In this document: positions 34,894-56,500 of the stretch, piece by piece
Layout of the letters: every line of letters starts with the position of its first letter
Position numbering within the stretch: position 1 is the first letter of the stretch
Assembly (NCBI GenBank): GCA_964020155.1
Contig: OZ026553.1
Location: forward strand, 2,974,979 to 3,038,978
Source of the DNA: Chondrilla cf. caribensis
Lineage: Eukaryota; Porifera; Demospongiae; Chondrillida; Chondrillidae
DNA length: 64,000 bases
Reading direction: 5' to 3'
Position numbers and translations under genes: made by a program
Notes under the pieces: generated by a model
What the model was told of the DNA's origin: nothing
What the model saw: the letters and a program-made list of their open reading frames with translations, nothing else
Databases searched by the model: none

Positions 34894-37075
34894 CGTTAGG
34901 GGTCGCAACGTAAAAAATCGATGTCATCGGATCTTGCTGAAACTTACAAGATACATGCACGTCAAGTCAGAGAATCTAATGGTGATCTTTGTTTTTTGAT
35001 AGATTAATGTTCGGGAAAGTTACACGCGATTAACCCCGTATTTCGTACAGCGGCGGGATTAAATTTATACTCATGAATTTGAATTAAACTGGAATTCGCC
35101 CTCAATTCAATGGTAATATTATATGGATACATTTACTAAGAAAATGAGCAGACAAGTGGAAGGAAAAAAAGAAATTGACGGAGCTACGCTGGCATACGTA
35201 TGTTCGACGGTGTAATCAAATTCGGTTACTTTTTGCGCCAATACAAGATGGAAATGAAAGCAAAACAGACCCTCACGCTATCAAAGGTTGATCGACATCT
35301 GAGCTACCCATGACCGAAAAACGGCGAGGCTTACACCGGCTTCGCAAACCATCTGGGTGATGAGGGTCAAGTTCGTATATACAGTAAAATTAGACGATAT
35401 GAGGCACTATTCGACACCAATGGAGGAAAATCTCACCCTGTTTGATATTTCAAATGCCTTTAGCGTCGTATTTACATTGAACATCGAAAAAAATTCACAA
35501 AAATAATATTGAACGTATCGGTAGGCAGCCATTTTCCTCGACGTTTCGCGAATCACGTAATTAACGTATCAGCAGTAATCTTGAAAATACGAATAGCAGC
35601 TATTATCCTGCAGAAAACGGTCCTGTGAAGCTAGATTTATATAGAAGGTGAGATTCGAATCAGCACCTGACTAATTCGAACATAATGTGTTTAATGAACT
35701 GAACAGAAATGATCAGTCTCAGTCTGTGGTGCACGGGTCATTACTAAACAGTCTCATTTGTTGAACACAATGTGAAGCCAGCCACTGCTCGAGTATGCAT
35801 GATTTTGAAGTTGCCCGCCAATTGGAGGATACTGTTGGTAAACCTTTTTGTATGTCTACTACTCCTACTTATGATTGGTGGCATCAAACATAATCCTGTC
35901 CTGTGCATGAAATTCAAAATGGTATAAGGTACAAAAAAGGAAATTCAATTGATCCAGAAACAATACAGCATGCATTCCAATTGGAAAGAAGTAGAATTTT
36001 TATTGACAATGTTTCACTATATTATGAAGATCCACCTACATACAAAGATGCAATTCTATTGCTGTAAAAATGTGGATACAATCTGAGAAAACAGCTGCAG
36101 GTCAATGTGTTGGCGATGTGCTCTACAGACAATCTACAGCAAATTATCCATTTGTGGCTGTTTCATCAAGAGCCTTCGTTTGCATGAATCAGTACAATGG
36201 ATTGCAGCACCTATTGAAGCAAAAAAAACAGCTTTGTAGAAAAGCATCGCTTTCTGTAAAGAAGTAGTAGGCATACAAAAGGTTTTCCAATAGCATTCTC
36301 CAATGTCGACCACTTCAAAATCATACATAGTCACAATGTGTTGAACAAACACACGGAAGCTGTTGAAAACTCCAATAGTAATGAAGAAAGGAAAGATGTT
36401 TGGTTCAACTGTATAGTCTTGAAGCATAATGAGATAAATGGGATATCCGAAGTTCAGCATGACAATGAAGATGAATCATGTCACTTTGCATTAGCAATGG
36501 ACTATGCCATAGGAGACTAAACAGTAATTGACAATAATGTGATGGCATAGAGTTAAATGCATTCACTTATATTATAGCAATTCTACTGGCACATGGTTGA
36601 TTGATGACGAAGCAAAGCATAAAAATACACCAGATGCACTGACTGTACATGCAAACATACATGTATCTACGTAGAACGGTCAGGTAGCATACTACTGTCT
36701 CCAGTTTCGTGAACCACGTGAATATCACATGCCAAGCATACTGCATAACACTTCAAGTTTAATAAAGTGTAATCGACTTCAGGGATCAAAGTACGACTCT
36801 TAAAGCGTTTAAAATATAAAACAGGGTGAGATTTTCCTCCATTGATGTCGAACAGTACCTCATATTGTCTAATTTCACCGTATATACAAACTTGACCCTC
36901 ATCACCCAGATGGTTTGCGAAGTGTAAGCCTCGCCGTTTTTCGGTCATGGGTAGCTCAGATGTCGATCAACCTTTGATAGCGTGAGGGTCTGTTTTGCTT
37001 TCATTTCCATCTTGTAATGGCGCAAAATGTAACCGAATTTGATTACATTTGATTCGATGCCACACCCTACATATA
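34894..37075. repeat. Long inverted repeat with ~1.3-kb loop
   Basis: About 35,213-35,470 on plus matches about 36,810-37,050 on minus with moderate divergence. Shared landmarks are 'gtaatcaaattcggttac', 'gatggaaatgaaagc', 'ctcacgctatcaaaggttga', 'atgaccgaaaaacggcgagg' and 'ggaggaaaatctcaccctgt'. The right arm keeps an open frame on the minus strand (36,948-36,667) starting MTEKRRGL; the left arm has lost it. The ends carry similar short palindromic motifs (ccctacgttaggggt and ccctacatataggggt). It may be a foldback transposon or an inverted duplication of an element; I cannot name the family. Nothing else coding is convincing between 34,894 and 37,170. Confidence 0.65.
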
Positions 37076-37170
37076 GGGGTTGGACCCTTTAATATTTGTC
37101 TGGTACCGCCTCCTCGTGTCTCGCGATTGTTTCCCTTCGTACGCGCATTGCAAATCGAATCGCTTCTGCC

Positions 37171-45292
<8,122 letters not shown>

Positions 45293-45948
45293 GATATTTA
45301 CATCAGCAGTGTTCATCAGAGTACTTTGTTTAGTATAATTATATAGGATTACAGTTATTGTTATTGCTGTAGTTTATGTTTAGCTTTATTTCAGTAATTT
45401 GTTGTAACCTTAATTAGCAGCTATGATACAGTAAGTAGGACACAATTACTAATTGTGAAATGGCTTATAGATAATATTATGTTGTTGATTCTAGATGTTA
45501 TTATAATATTCTAGCATTGCAACAAGAATGTGACAAAATCAAGTGTCCTGACACTGTTCTTGGTTCTAATTCACTACAATTGTTGATAGCTGTACGTTGT
45601 GTTTATTCAATTTGCATTATTCATATGCATGATGAAATTATTATATCCCATTTTGACCGAGGGTGCAGGTACGGCTGCCCAAATCCAATTATGCTAATGG
45701 TACATGGGCTTGGGTCTTCCCGGGACACACCGCAGAATGCTGATTGGCGGTTCCCAGAATCTCGTGATCATTAAGGATCTACCTACGCTCGTACGTATAC
45801 GCCATCGATAATATAACAGGCCTGGGGATTCAGTTTCGGTATTCCAGGAAGATAGGACCGCTTGTATATACGAACAGAAGTTGAAAGAGTTGAAGTTCTT
45901 ATCTTTATAAACTGGTGAGCGAACGCCTAATAACATAGGTACGAAATC
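45293..45948. other. Intergenic, no gene seen
   Basis: 656 bp between DPYS and the next gene on the same strand. Short open frames only. It must hold the DPYS 3' UTR and the promoter of the 1,341-aa protein. Confidence 0.55.
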
Positions 45949-48900
45949 ATGATAAGCTTAAGCTGGAAACTGTTTTACAGTATTTCAGTCGTTATCGTCT
46001 TTAACAACGCTGTTTGCCGAGGAAGAGACATCTTTATCAGTGTGAATGGGTCCGACAACGAATTTTGCTTGCAAGAGATACCCGATATTATCTACTGTCG
46101 CACACTCGATTACGCATTCTCGGGTACTATTGGCGAAAGTGACATAGCGTACCACATAGGAGAAGGAGAATTCGAACTACCGAAAGGATACAGTTTCACC
46201 AACGTGGCTAATGTAGGTTTTCACGGAAGTAGCGCTGCACCCACCAAGTTGGTATGTAAGGAAGAACTCTGTTCGTCTGCCGGACTAGCCTTTGTAGACA
46301 CTCGTAATGTCGTGTTGGAAAATCTGGAGATTGTAGGCTGCGGGATGAAGCGGAATAGTTCGAGTTCAATAGATGGGGGTAAAACACGCCTCCCCTTGAA
46401 AACCGCCCTATATTTCCAACATTGCAGTGATGTTAGTCTTTTGAAAGTATCATTGGACGAAAGTACGGGTATTGGTGCGACTATGTACGACACTCAAGGT
46501 CGTGTTGAAATTAAAAGTTGTAGCTTCATTGGTAGTACCAGTACTTTGGGCAGCACCAGCAGAGGTGGCTTGTATGTGGAGACAACCTATTGCAATGACC
46601 CATCTACATGTAGGTCGCCCATCAAACATGCCCACTATCGAGTGTCTTCGTCTGTTTTTAAGAATAATGCTGCTTCTGTGGATGACATTGCGAAGAATAT
46701 CACTTACATTCTACCAAACAAGGGACGCCATGTCTCTTTCGGTCGTGGTGGAGGATTGGGAGTGTTTTTAAGGGATGAAGCTCACAATAACACCTTTGTC
46801 ATAGAACACTGTAAATTTTTCAACAACAGTGCATTGTGGGGAGGTGGAGCCTACTTCAGCTTCCAAGATGATGCCTCTCAAAACTCTATTGAGGTCAAAG
46901 ATTCAGTTTTTCGGGACAACCAAGCAGATGTAAAACCCCCAACTAGTCCGACTATCAAGGAAGAAAATAAAGGGAGCAGTTTGCGTGTTAACTTTTTCAC
47001 TTTTAATTCCAAGCAGCAACATGGCAACAGAGTCATTGTTGATGGTTGTGTGTTTGATGAGCGCAGTCAAGTAATGTCCGTCCTTGAAGTAGCAACTGAT
47101 TCCTTTGTACAGACTAATGCATCTTTAGCAGGCTTTGAAAATGTCTTCCAACTGGTCAATTCTCGTATTGACACTCCCCTTTTCAAGTGTTCTGCACTTT
47201 CCATCGTTTCTGTTTCTGGAGAGTCATCACAACTAGTGAATAAGCTCAGCAATGTAACCATAAAAACTACTGATCGTTATCTGTCTACTTTCGCTGATCA
47301 CGATGAAGGATTCAGAAGTCTTCTATACTTTCAGAACATTGTAGTTTTCTTTGAAGCAAACATTGATTTGGACAGTTCGAAAAAATGTCAAGGCATTCTA
47401 GCTGTTGACACACACATAGTCGTCTTGCCCCACTCAACTGTAATTATTTCAAATAATCAAGCAATTTCTGGTGGTGGAATGGCACTCTACAACAGCTTCA
47501 TTGAGCTTCATCCGAACACTGCACTTAACTTTTCAAACAATACGGCACTGCAAAAAGGAGGTGCTATATTTTCCACTTTTACACCTACACGGTCTCCTTA
47601 CATCAGACTTTGTTTTCTGCACTATCATGACATTGCAGCTAAACCAGAAGAATGGGTGAATGTGTCTGTATCCTTCATCAACAATGTGGCCATGTGGAAG
47701 GGAAATGTTTTGTTTGCAACATCATTGAGAAATTGCTTTTGGGGCAAAGCATATGGTCCCAGCAGAGAATCTACTGAAAGTAAACTTAAGGTATTCACCA
47801 ATCCACGTGTGTTTCGCTACACTCCTCGGAGGAACCTTTCAAGGAATTCCAATGATATGGCCACAGGAGCAGCATCCATCAGCTACTATCCACCAAGCCA
47901 TGTGAATAAAATCCCCAAGATAACCTTTATCCCCGGGAAATTAGAAGATCTTTCAGATAAGTTCAGAGTATCAAATGACTTTAACAGGTCATCCCGGTTT
48001 TCTCCATTTTCTGTGCAACTTTACCAACACAATCAGAAACAATTAAAATTGAAAGAAGAAAATCGATTTACGGACACATTTGAGGTGGAGCTACGAGGGT
48101 GCCCCTTTAACAATTCTTCAGGTGACAACCGCAAACCGATTTTGGTGCTTCAGTCACTGGAAGACTATACGGTCACCTATGAGGTTGAAATCGATATGTC
48201 GTGCTGTCCCCCTGGTTTCCTATACAGGGAAGAAGAAATGACATGTGGGTGCTCCACCTCTGGAAGCTTTATTAGGACTTGTCAAACGAGAAACTTCACT
48301 GCCACTCTCTCTAGAGGATACTGGGCTGGCTACCTTTCTGACAATAACAGCTCCTGTCGTCAGCTTTGGGGAGGGAAATGTCCCAGTGGTTTCTGTTCCT
48401 ATGATCCACCAACACCCCTACCACTCACCGACAGTGTAGACGACCTTGATAATTTGATGTGCGGTGGTAATAATAGGAAAGGCATTCTCTGTGGACAGTG
48501 CAAAACGGGTTATTGTAATCCAATAAATGTATGTTCTGCTCCTTGCATTAATTCTACATCGGCAGGTTATGATTGGTGGCAGTGGATTCCAAGTGAAACA
48601 ACCCCGCTCACTGTATTCATTGTTCTCATATTTGTATTCGACTTCAACCTTCTTTCGGGTCCTCTAAACTCCTACCTCCTGTACGCTCAATTCATAGCAG
48701 TTATCTATGCCAATGACCATTGGGTACCTTTTGAGAAGCAGTTTCTTGGTGAAAGTGACGTTCATGTATATAACAATCGATCTCTGAGCAACTTTATGAT
48801 CAGCTTGTATGGAGTGTTTACTGTGTCACTATTCAATATGGACTTTTTCAGTACACTTTTGCCACCATTTTGCTTCACTACAGATCTCAATGCTCTGCAT

Positions 48901-49974
48901 CTTATTGGAATTAAATTTGCTTTCAAATTGTATCCACTTGTCATCATTATCATAGTTCTACTTGGATTTCAGATTCACAAAAAATGTCATAATTACTTCA
49001 GATGCTTTAGCTGCTGTAGCTGCTGTCAGACACTTTTCAGGTGGTTTTCATGGAAGTCAATAGTGCATGCCTTGGCAGCGATCTTTGTGTTGAATTATGC
49101 CGGTTTTCTGAAGTGGGCCACAGCTATTTTTTCTCCTGCTGAGATCGTGTCATTTCATAATCACAGTTTGCAAAAGTACCGTGTGTACCATCATGGAGAC
49201 TGGGAGTTTAGCAATAGATCATACCTGGGAGTGGCCATTCCTGTTCTTTTAACTGTTATTATTATCAACCTACCAATGTCTCTCTTCCTGGCAATGTGCT
49301 ACCCTGTCATACCAACATTGGTTGAACAGGTTAAAGATTCTCGCAACCGATGTTTGAGATGGCTGAGAAATACTTACTTTGTGAAAGTTTTTCAAAGAGA
49401 CTGGGTACATCATACTGCCGAACTGTTTCAACAACCTTACAGAGATGGTTTGTACAAGTGCTTTGCTGGATTCCTACTTCTCTTCCGAATACCACTGATT
49501 GTTGTTATCATGATACCTAATGACTACAAATACTTAATTTGTGGAGTACTACTAATCGCATGGATTGTGGTGCATTGTCTGTGCTGGCCTAATACCAAGA
49601 AGTGGGTCAACATTGTGGACATGCTCATCTATGCTGACATGGCCATCATCAGCTTCATGCACTCATATAGGAACACCGCTGTAGCCCTCGTCAATGATGG
49701 TGATGGTGACGATCGTCCTAATCAACAAGAATCCTTTGATAAAGGTCTTCTCTTTCTGGAACTATTGCCAACATTTTATTTAGTTGGATATGTCCTTCAT
49801 TTTCCTATGAAATTACTATGGCAACGCTGCATACGTAGATTCTTAGAATGCAGACAGATTCCAGATCGGCAGCCTCCGGGTGAGGTCGAATACGATGAAT
49901 TTAGACCAGAAATATTAATTTCTTCAAATTCCTCGGAACCCAAAGCTAGAGCTGATGGATACCAGGAACTCTAG
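45949..49974 (+). CDS. Large single-exon receptor-like protein: beta-helix ectodomain plus multi-pass membrane domain
   Basis: 1,341 aa without introns, unlike most neighbours. It starts with a signal peptide (MISLSWKLFYSISVVIVF...). The ectodomain of ~860 residues has right-handed beta-helix-type repeats, with recurring Asn ladders and 'GGG' turns ('FNNSALWGGGAYF' ~282, 'ISNNQAISGGGMALYNS' ~502, 'NTALQKGGAIF' ~528) and many N-glycosylation sequons. A Cys-rich block follows (~745-865: 'DMSCCPPGFL', 'MTCGCSTSGSF', 'GILCGQCKTGYC'). From ~885 to 1290 there are about eight or nine hydrophobic segments, including 'TVFIVLIFVFDFNLL', 'LVIIIIVLLGF', 'IPVLLTVIIINLPM' and 'IAWIVVHCLCW'. A cytoplasmic tail of ~50 residues ends in GYQEL. 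The architecture suggests a surface receptor or adhesion protein; I do not recognise the named family. Confidence 0.9.
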   Translation: MISLSWKLFYSISVVIVFNNAVCRGRDIFISVNGSDNEFCLQEIPDIIYCRTLDYAFSGTIGESDIAYHIGEGEFELPKGYSFTNVANVGFHGSSAAPTKLVCKEELCSSAGLAFVDTRNVVLENLEIVGCGMKRNSSSSIDGGKTRLPLKTALYFQHCSDVSLLKVSLDESTGIGATMYDTQGRVEIKSCSFIGSTSTLGSTSRGGLYVETTYCNDPSTCRSPIKHAHYRVSSSVFKNNAASVDDIAKNITYILPNKGRHVSFGRGGGLGVFLRDEAHNNTFVIEHCKFFNNSALWGGGAYFSFQDDASQNSIEVKDSVFRDNQADVKPPTSPTIKEENKGSSLRVNFFTFNSKQQHGNRVIVDGCVFDERSQVMSVLEVATDSFVQTNASLAGFENVFQLVNSRIDTPLFKCSALSIVSVSGESSQLVNKLSNVTIKTTDRYLSTFADHDEGFRSLLYFQNIVVFFEANIDLDSSKKCQGILAVDTHIVVLPHSTVIISNNQAISGGGMALYNSFIELHPNTALNFSNNTALQKGGAIFSTFTPTRSPYIRLCFLHYHDIAAKPEEWVNVSVSFINNVAMWKGNVLFATSLRNCFWGKAYGPSRESTESKLKVFTNPRVFRYTPRRNLSRNSNDMATGAASISYYPPSHVNKIPKITFIPGKLEDLSDKFRVSNDFNRSSRFSPFSVQLYQHNQKQLKLKEENRFTDTFEVELRGCPFNNSSGDNRKPILVLQSLEDYTVTYEVEIDMSCCPPGFLYREEEMTCGCSTSGSFIRTCQTRNFTATLSRGYWAGYLSDNNSSCRQLWGGKCPSGFCSYDPPTPLPLTDSVDDLDNLMCGGNNRKGILCGQCKTGYCNPINVCSAPCINSTSAGYDWWQWIPSETTPLTVFIVLIFVFDFNLLSGPLNSYLLYAQFIAVIYANDHWVPFEKQFLGESDVHVYNNRSLSNFMISLYGVFTVSLFNMDFFSTLLPPFCFTTDLNALHLIGIKFAFKLYPLVIIIIVLLGFQIHKKCHNYFRCFSCCSCCQTLFRWFSWKSIVHALAAIFVLNYAGFLKWATAIFSPAEIVSFHNHSLQKYRVYHHGDWEFSNRSYLGVAIPVLLTVIIINLPMSLFLAMCYPVIPTLVEQVKDSRNRCLRWLRNTYFVKVFQRDWVHHTAELFQQPYRDGLYKCFAGFLLLFRIPLIVVIMIPNDYKYLICGVLLIAWIVVHCLCWPNTKKWVNIVDMLIYADMAIISFMHSYRNTAVALVNDGDGDDRPNQQESFDKGLLFLELLPTFYLVGYVLHFPMKLLWQRCIRRFLECRQIPDRQPPGEVEYDEFRPEILISSNSSEPKARADGYQEL

Positions 49975-52032
49975 ACTATAGTACTATACAAGCATCCACG
50001 TAAATGCATGTGTGGAGATCACAATTGTCTTCAGTATGTACACACCCTTAGTACTCAACACAGTGTTTAGATACAGTCTGTAAGTGATGACTATGTATCC
50101 TTCACGTAACATTTTGCTTGTACATGTGCTCATAATATTATTGAAGTTTGTACACGTACAAGTACATATTTTAATGTTTTGATGTACGTACTGACATGCA
50201 GATCTACTTTTCAATAATTAATACTGAATACATGCGATATCGAATTAATATATAATTGTTTAAAATTTAATGTATTATAAGTATAGAAATAGGTTATCAT
50301 GCACCATGTACATGCAATAGAAATACCATATTGTGCATAAACGTAATAGGCAAAAATACTATATAAGTAATTTGGGTGTCTATATGTATTATATTATCTT
50401 TATATAATGGATACAGATGTTATACACGAAGAAAAAGATTATTATTAGTAGTAGTAGAAGTAGTAGTAGTACTAGTAGTAGTGGTAGTAGTATATTAGGA
50501 CTAGTCAATGTACAGAGAGAAATAAAGTTATACATATATCACATTTAATAATAATAAATTTACCGTGATTATAATATAAATAATGATTAATAACGATAAT
50601 AACTACACTATTATTATAATATATGCACACATATTTACAATTAAATAAGTATATATAATAAAACATTAAATTAAACATTAATGCAAGAATTATAATGACA
50701 ATAATAAAGTAATAACAATAACAATAATAACAATAATAATAATAAATAATAATGACATACGTATAGCTAGTCATCAAGATCAGGGCAGCACAGGGAGCCC
50801 AACAGTGAAATAGCATTCCCTGTTTGGACAGCTAATGAGAGCATCTGCATCAAGAAGGAAAACAACTGAGCCCCTCCCTCTCATTATTATTATTATCATG
50901 TATTATTATTATTATAGCCCATAGTACTTTAAAAATGCAAAAAACGATATAACGCTAGTAAGTAAAAATTACATAATAACAATAGTTACACATAATATGA
51001 CAATTATAACAGCACACATATACACATCAACTCAAATTAGTAGATATCAAAATCTGATCATGTTGTGATTGGCATGGAATCCAAGGTGAAAATGGCATTC
51101 CCTGTCCGAATGTCAACATTATCATTATTATTATTTTTATTATTCAATTATCTATTATATTATAATTCGGTAGAAGTGGCATAATATAATATATGCACCA
51201 CCATGCAAAACAATATACATGCTGGCCTTGTAGCTAGCGGATTGCTGTACCCATTAAGGTGCTTGTACTCGATTGAGGAGGAGATGGATCTAGAATCACC
51301 CGTTTGAATTATGCTTGGTTATGGTAATCTTTTGCCTTTACTAGGAACATGGACTGGTGTTCTCCTGTAGGTGGCCTTGGATACCCTACGTGTGACCGAT
51401 CATGAATTCCTTACTAATATGCAATTATTAAACTTCTTGCATTTTGTCTCAGAACCTACAGTACATACTCCTTACAAGTTTCAAAGGCCATGACCACTGG
51501 CCAATACTAAATCAATATTGTAATTAATATGAATGACTACTATATTATTATGCACAGGTCTTAATTTCCTGCATGCATGATTGACCACCATGTTCGAATT
51601 TCATTTATCTTTGCAAGAATTAAAGCAAGAACAAAATTAGAAATTAATGAATATTGATGTGTTGCATATATATATATATATATAATATTATATTATACAT
51701 CATTCAAGGTAGTATTATTGCAGAAACCTATTATACGTGTATAATGCAGTTATGGTATATGGATATCGATTGCAAAATGCAAGTACGTACACACGTATGT
51801 ACAATATAAGATATATAAAGTAATAATATAATATATAACAAGTATACTGAATACAATAACATATTAATGTCTTTAAGAAAATTAACTGCAAATCTAAAGT
51901 AATAAAATACACAGTTTAATGGGGGTTCTAATATGAAGCCTTACCACAAGAATAAAACAATAATATTATGTAGTCGTGCATATTATTGATCAAATAACAT
52001 TAATGTGTACTGCATTTATAAAGAGTAATAGG
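49975..52032. other. AT-rich intergenic region with simple repeats
   Basis: Lies between two convergent genes. It contains a (TAG)n-like tract (about 50,444-50,490), (TAA)n-like tracts (about 50,700-50,755 and 50,880-50,915) and a (TA)n tract near 51,667. No open frame has coding character. The 3' UTRs of both neighbours must lie here. Confidence 0.6.
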
Positions 52033-53446
52033 TTATAATAAGATGGGATGCTGACTATCTGTCCAGGGGGAAAAGTCTCTATAGGTGCTACGATCTGTAC
52101 CTTGGATGGAACAGGGCTTTGAAAAATCGCTCCTGAAGTGTTTGAAGGGAGTGTTTGTAACACCTCCCTGAGTGGATATGATTGAGGAAAATAGCTGAGA
52201 GTTGGTAACGGGAGGTACAGTGCTGTTGAGGTGGCCATTGGTCCTCGGTGGTGAGTGCGACTGGGCAAATGCTGCACCACGTTGAGTACTGAAGAAATCA
52301 ACGTGCAGAGGTGTTTCTGGACTTGGAGAGCATTCAGTACTTGGGTTTACGGGTGAATGGTAGGAGGATGGCGGTTGACTACCAATACTGACACTGCTGT
52401 TGGTGCTGGCAGTACTCCCCGGACTGAATGCATTCAGCTGTTGTTGGTAAATGTGACTATCAGCGTGATTACTGTGGTCCGAGAAGCTAGATCTACTTTC
52501 AGGACTGAACACACTCAAGTGCGGTTGGTTGGTGATGCTATGAGGTGAGGTATGGTTACTGTAGTCACTCTGCCTCTCCAAGGACTGGTCTGACTCCCAC
52601 ATGATATCTCTGAGGAAGTCTTCTATCACATCATCGCAGTGGGATTGGCTCCCTCTCAGACCAGTCAGTGAAGTAGGACTGCCTGAGCTTGTAGGGCTTG
52701 AATAGGAAGTACTGGGGACCGACAGCGTGTTGCTCCCCTTGAACAACGGCGAGAGAGTGGGTCGTGACACCTGGTCAGGTGAAGAGTACCCACTGCTTGT
52801 GCACGACGAACACAGCCCGTGTCGGCTGGGTGGCAACTTTGCTTGTTGATTTGACTGAGGTATTGTTTGCTGATTTTGTTGGAGGGGCGTCTGAAGATGC
52901 GGTTTGTTGGGTGTTTGCCGACAGGGTTGTTGACTGAACGTAATTTGCTTGGGTGGAGAACCTTGAGGGGCTGAAATGGAATTGGACATGACAGCTGATT
53001 GCAAAGCAGCAGTCACAACTTCTCCAGTTCTAATGGAAAATAAAAACAACAAATGTATATAAAAGTATAAAATTTATGTGTTATATATGTCATATACACA
53101 ATATAATTGTAATACGTTATGTCTGATATGGTTCTGGTCTTAAGATTGTTTGTGCATGCACTAAGAACAATACATATAAAAGTGTACAGGTACATGCGTA
53201 CGTGTGTGTAGATATATGTACAAACATGCACTTACCCTACAATCCAAGTGCGCACTTTGAATCCTTTCCATTCGCCATTTTGAGCAATTTGGGGCTGAAA
53301 GGAACTTCTAACCCAAAGCCAATCTCCCCATGTAGTCACAACACGGTAAGGTGGACATACAAAAGATCCCTTGCAGAATACTGCAATATAGAAAAGATTG
53401 GTATATGAAAAACACACACACAAATACACCTGCACACACACACACA

Positions 53447-53526
<80 letters not shown>

Positions 53527-56500
53527 TAACTTACTTAGTTCCTTTCTTTTAATCAAAATGCTGGCATCCAACTCATCTGCAGGGTGACGTATCACCTTGG
53601 CCTCCTTGCCAATAAGAGATTTTGAGCCATAGCCAAATATCCACTCACTCCTAAAAACAGAAGAAGTCGGCACACGTTACTTCAACATTTTACATACAAT
53701 GGGCATACTGTATAATATAGTGAAAGGATCCTAAATGCCCTTCATCCCCATTCCGTGTTGATAAAGTGCAGCCATCTTGTGCTACCCTCTCACCTGATGT
53801 CAATCTTGACAAATCTACACTGCAAGTCTGCGAAGCTCTCCACATACGAGCCATAGCAAATCTCTGGGAGACCTTTGATGTCTTCACTTCGGCAGAGCAA
53901 AACTGCCATTGACTTGCTGTTTCCACTGGTCCAAGGTAAATCCCCCTTGGCACCAAATGTCTTCAAATAACACGTAACAAACACATTCTACAGAAGATGG
54001 AGGAACACAATGTTATTCACATCACTGATTATCCCCACTCAAAACATCATACCCGTGCTCTATACGTGTATATGTTGTAGGATAAAGCAACAGGATGCAA
54101 GACAATGGAGACATGTACAAATCCCAAACTTGCATCACACCAAGTGCACATCATGGAACAAACCATAACCAAGTTACTGTATCAAGTTACTCTATACAGG
54201 ACAATACACCGACATGGCTATTGGAGACCCTTTGCACGTACTTTGTATTGAATTTTTGAGGCAGATCTGATGGAAGTAGACAGAGTTGTCTTCATCCCAG
54301 CCACAAAGTTTACTTTCTTGTTCGAGTCCTGTCCCTCAGTAAACACGGACATCAGAGAGTCCCTGGCCGTGTCATAATCATCAGGGTGTACTAGGTCATC
54401 CAACTGTTGACCAATAGTGTCCACCTACAGGGGATGGGAAAAGACAGGATAATTTTACAACATTGGAACGAAAGGAATGGAAAAACATATTGACTCATGT
54501 TTCAAAGTGGATGCTCATTAAATTTTACACAATGATTTTTGATATTTCGTTTGTAACACCTTTTGACAGGAATAGCGATGACAACCCTCGGAGTTGATGT
54601 TTAGGAAGAAACGTCTGAAGAAGTCTATTTAAACTGTGTTTCTAGAGCTCAAAACAACCAAAGGTTTCACAAACAAAAGATTATTTCAATACAGCAAGAA
54701 ACATTCACTGTGCGAAAGATTTCTGATTACAATTAACATAGAATCTCTTCATCCAATGTGTAGTTTCATTACATATGTCTCTAGACATACTTCCATGTTT
54801 AATCTAGCACGAGTTCAGGGAATCCACAAAAAGAGGAATATCAGCAGTCTAGCAGAACCTTCCCACTCAAAACAATGACATAAGATCATGATCTCAACAG
54901 CAACCATTCATCTGCCTCCCAATCCAGCCTTGAGAGGTGTAAAAAAAGGTTGACGGAAAATTGATAATTTGAGGAAGTAGACTGTCTCTGCCATAACAAA
55001 CAATTCAAATTAAAAACATTCACGAGGCTGCTGCCTTCTTCTCCCTGCACATACGCAATTACTTGTGCTTCTCTTTCGAGCTCATAAGAACATATTTACT
55101 TAATAAAAATAATACAATAAATTCACTATTGCAGTATACACATAGGAAGACACTTTTATTATGTTCCAGGTCACTGGAAAGTATTAATTTTGCCTCAAAT
55201 GTCTGTTTATTTCAATCGCACAAACCTCAGAAATCTGATTCTGTTTATGTATGTATGTACATGTGTGGCAATCAAAGCAGAATTGGAATATTTGTGATTA
55301 TATGGAAATCATTCACGAATTTATCTTTGACAAGTACTGTATATCGAGTGTCCGACACTGAAAGTCAAAATGAAAATAATACAAGGACTAACAACAAGCT
55401 TTGCTGCGGTGTGTGTGCTGTTCATACCCAAATACCAAGGCTACCAGCTTTAGTAGGGATGACAAACACATACCCACCCACTGAAACAAATCATGTAATT
55501 ACAGGTATGTAAATATGATCAAGTGACCTAGCAAGAGTAGCTATACTTCATGTCTGTACCACAGGTGTCATATTGTGGGCTTTTCAGTGAGCATATGTTG
55601 AGTATTGCACTACTTCAGGTAGGAAAGAGTATTGGAATATATGCTTAAATATAATGTGTAGCTGTTGAATGTACTGTATGTACAACATCAGTATGATAGG
55701 CATAGGCATGTATGCACTATCACACATGCACAGCCATATATTTGTCAACTGCAGAGACATCAGGTCTTAGAAGGCAGAAATATAAACACCATAGGAAAGT
55801 TGTAGTACGTTGTGCGCATCCTTTACATAAACAATTTCTTCTATGTGATGTATTTCAGAGTGTTGTTAATAGACAGCTCACTGCATGAGTTGTAACAAGT
55901 ATATTGGGTGTAGTTGGATGAATTGGCAACCCACAGGTGTATGAATGAACAAGAATGGTAGCAGGGCATGTGTGGGGTGTGAGTTACCTCAAAACCATAA
56001 CATACAAGCAGACAGGTACACAGGGTGGTTGGGTTACATAATACAAACTACGCAATTGGTGACCATTAATGCAATTTTTCAAATTGAAATGACGATGACC
56101 TTTCCACACGAGAGGTCTTACAACAAGCCCACAAACCATAAGTATGCACGCATAGTGTATACATACATCTTCAATCCATAACATGTGTACAGTGTATGTA
56201 AATATAGCATCAACACTCGACATATATGGATGAACACATATGCATAGTTTATGCAAATGTACACATAAAATTATACAAAGCAAACATTATGTGCTTGTGT
56301 ATGGCTTCCAAAGAGAAAAACACAGAATTACAAAAACACAGAATTTTAACTTCTATATCACTCTAATGTCTTAGGCATACCAGGATAATGAGGAATTACA
56401 GGGGAAATACTCCTCCCAGCATCACATCTGTTTCTCATCACTGCGGCACGTTGTAGCATGATTATTTCACACCAGACCACTTAACCTTCAACAAACACCC

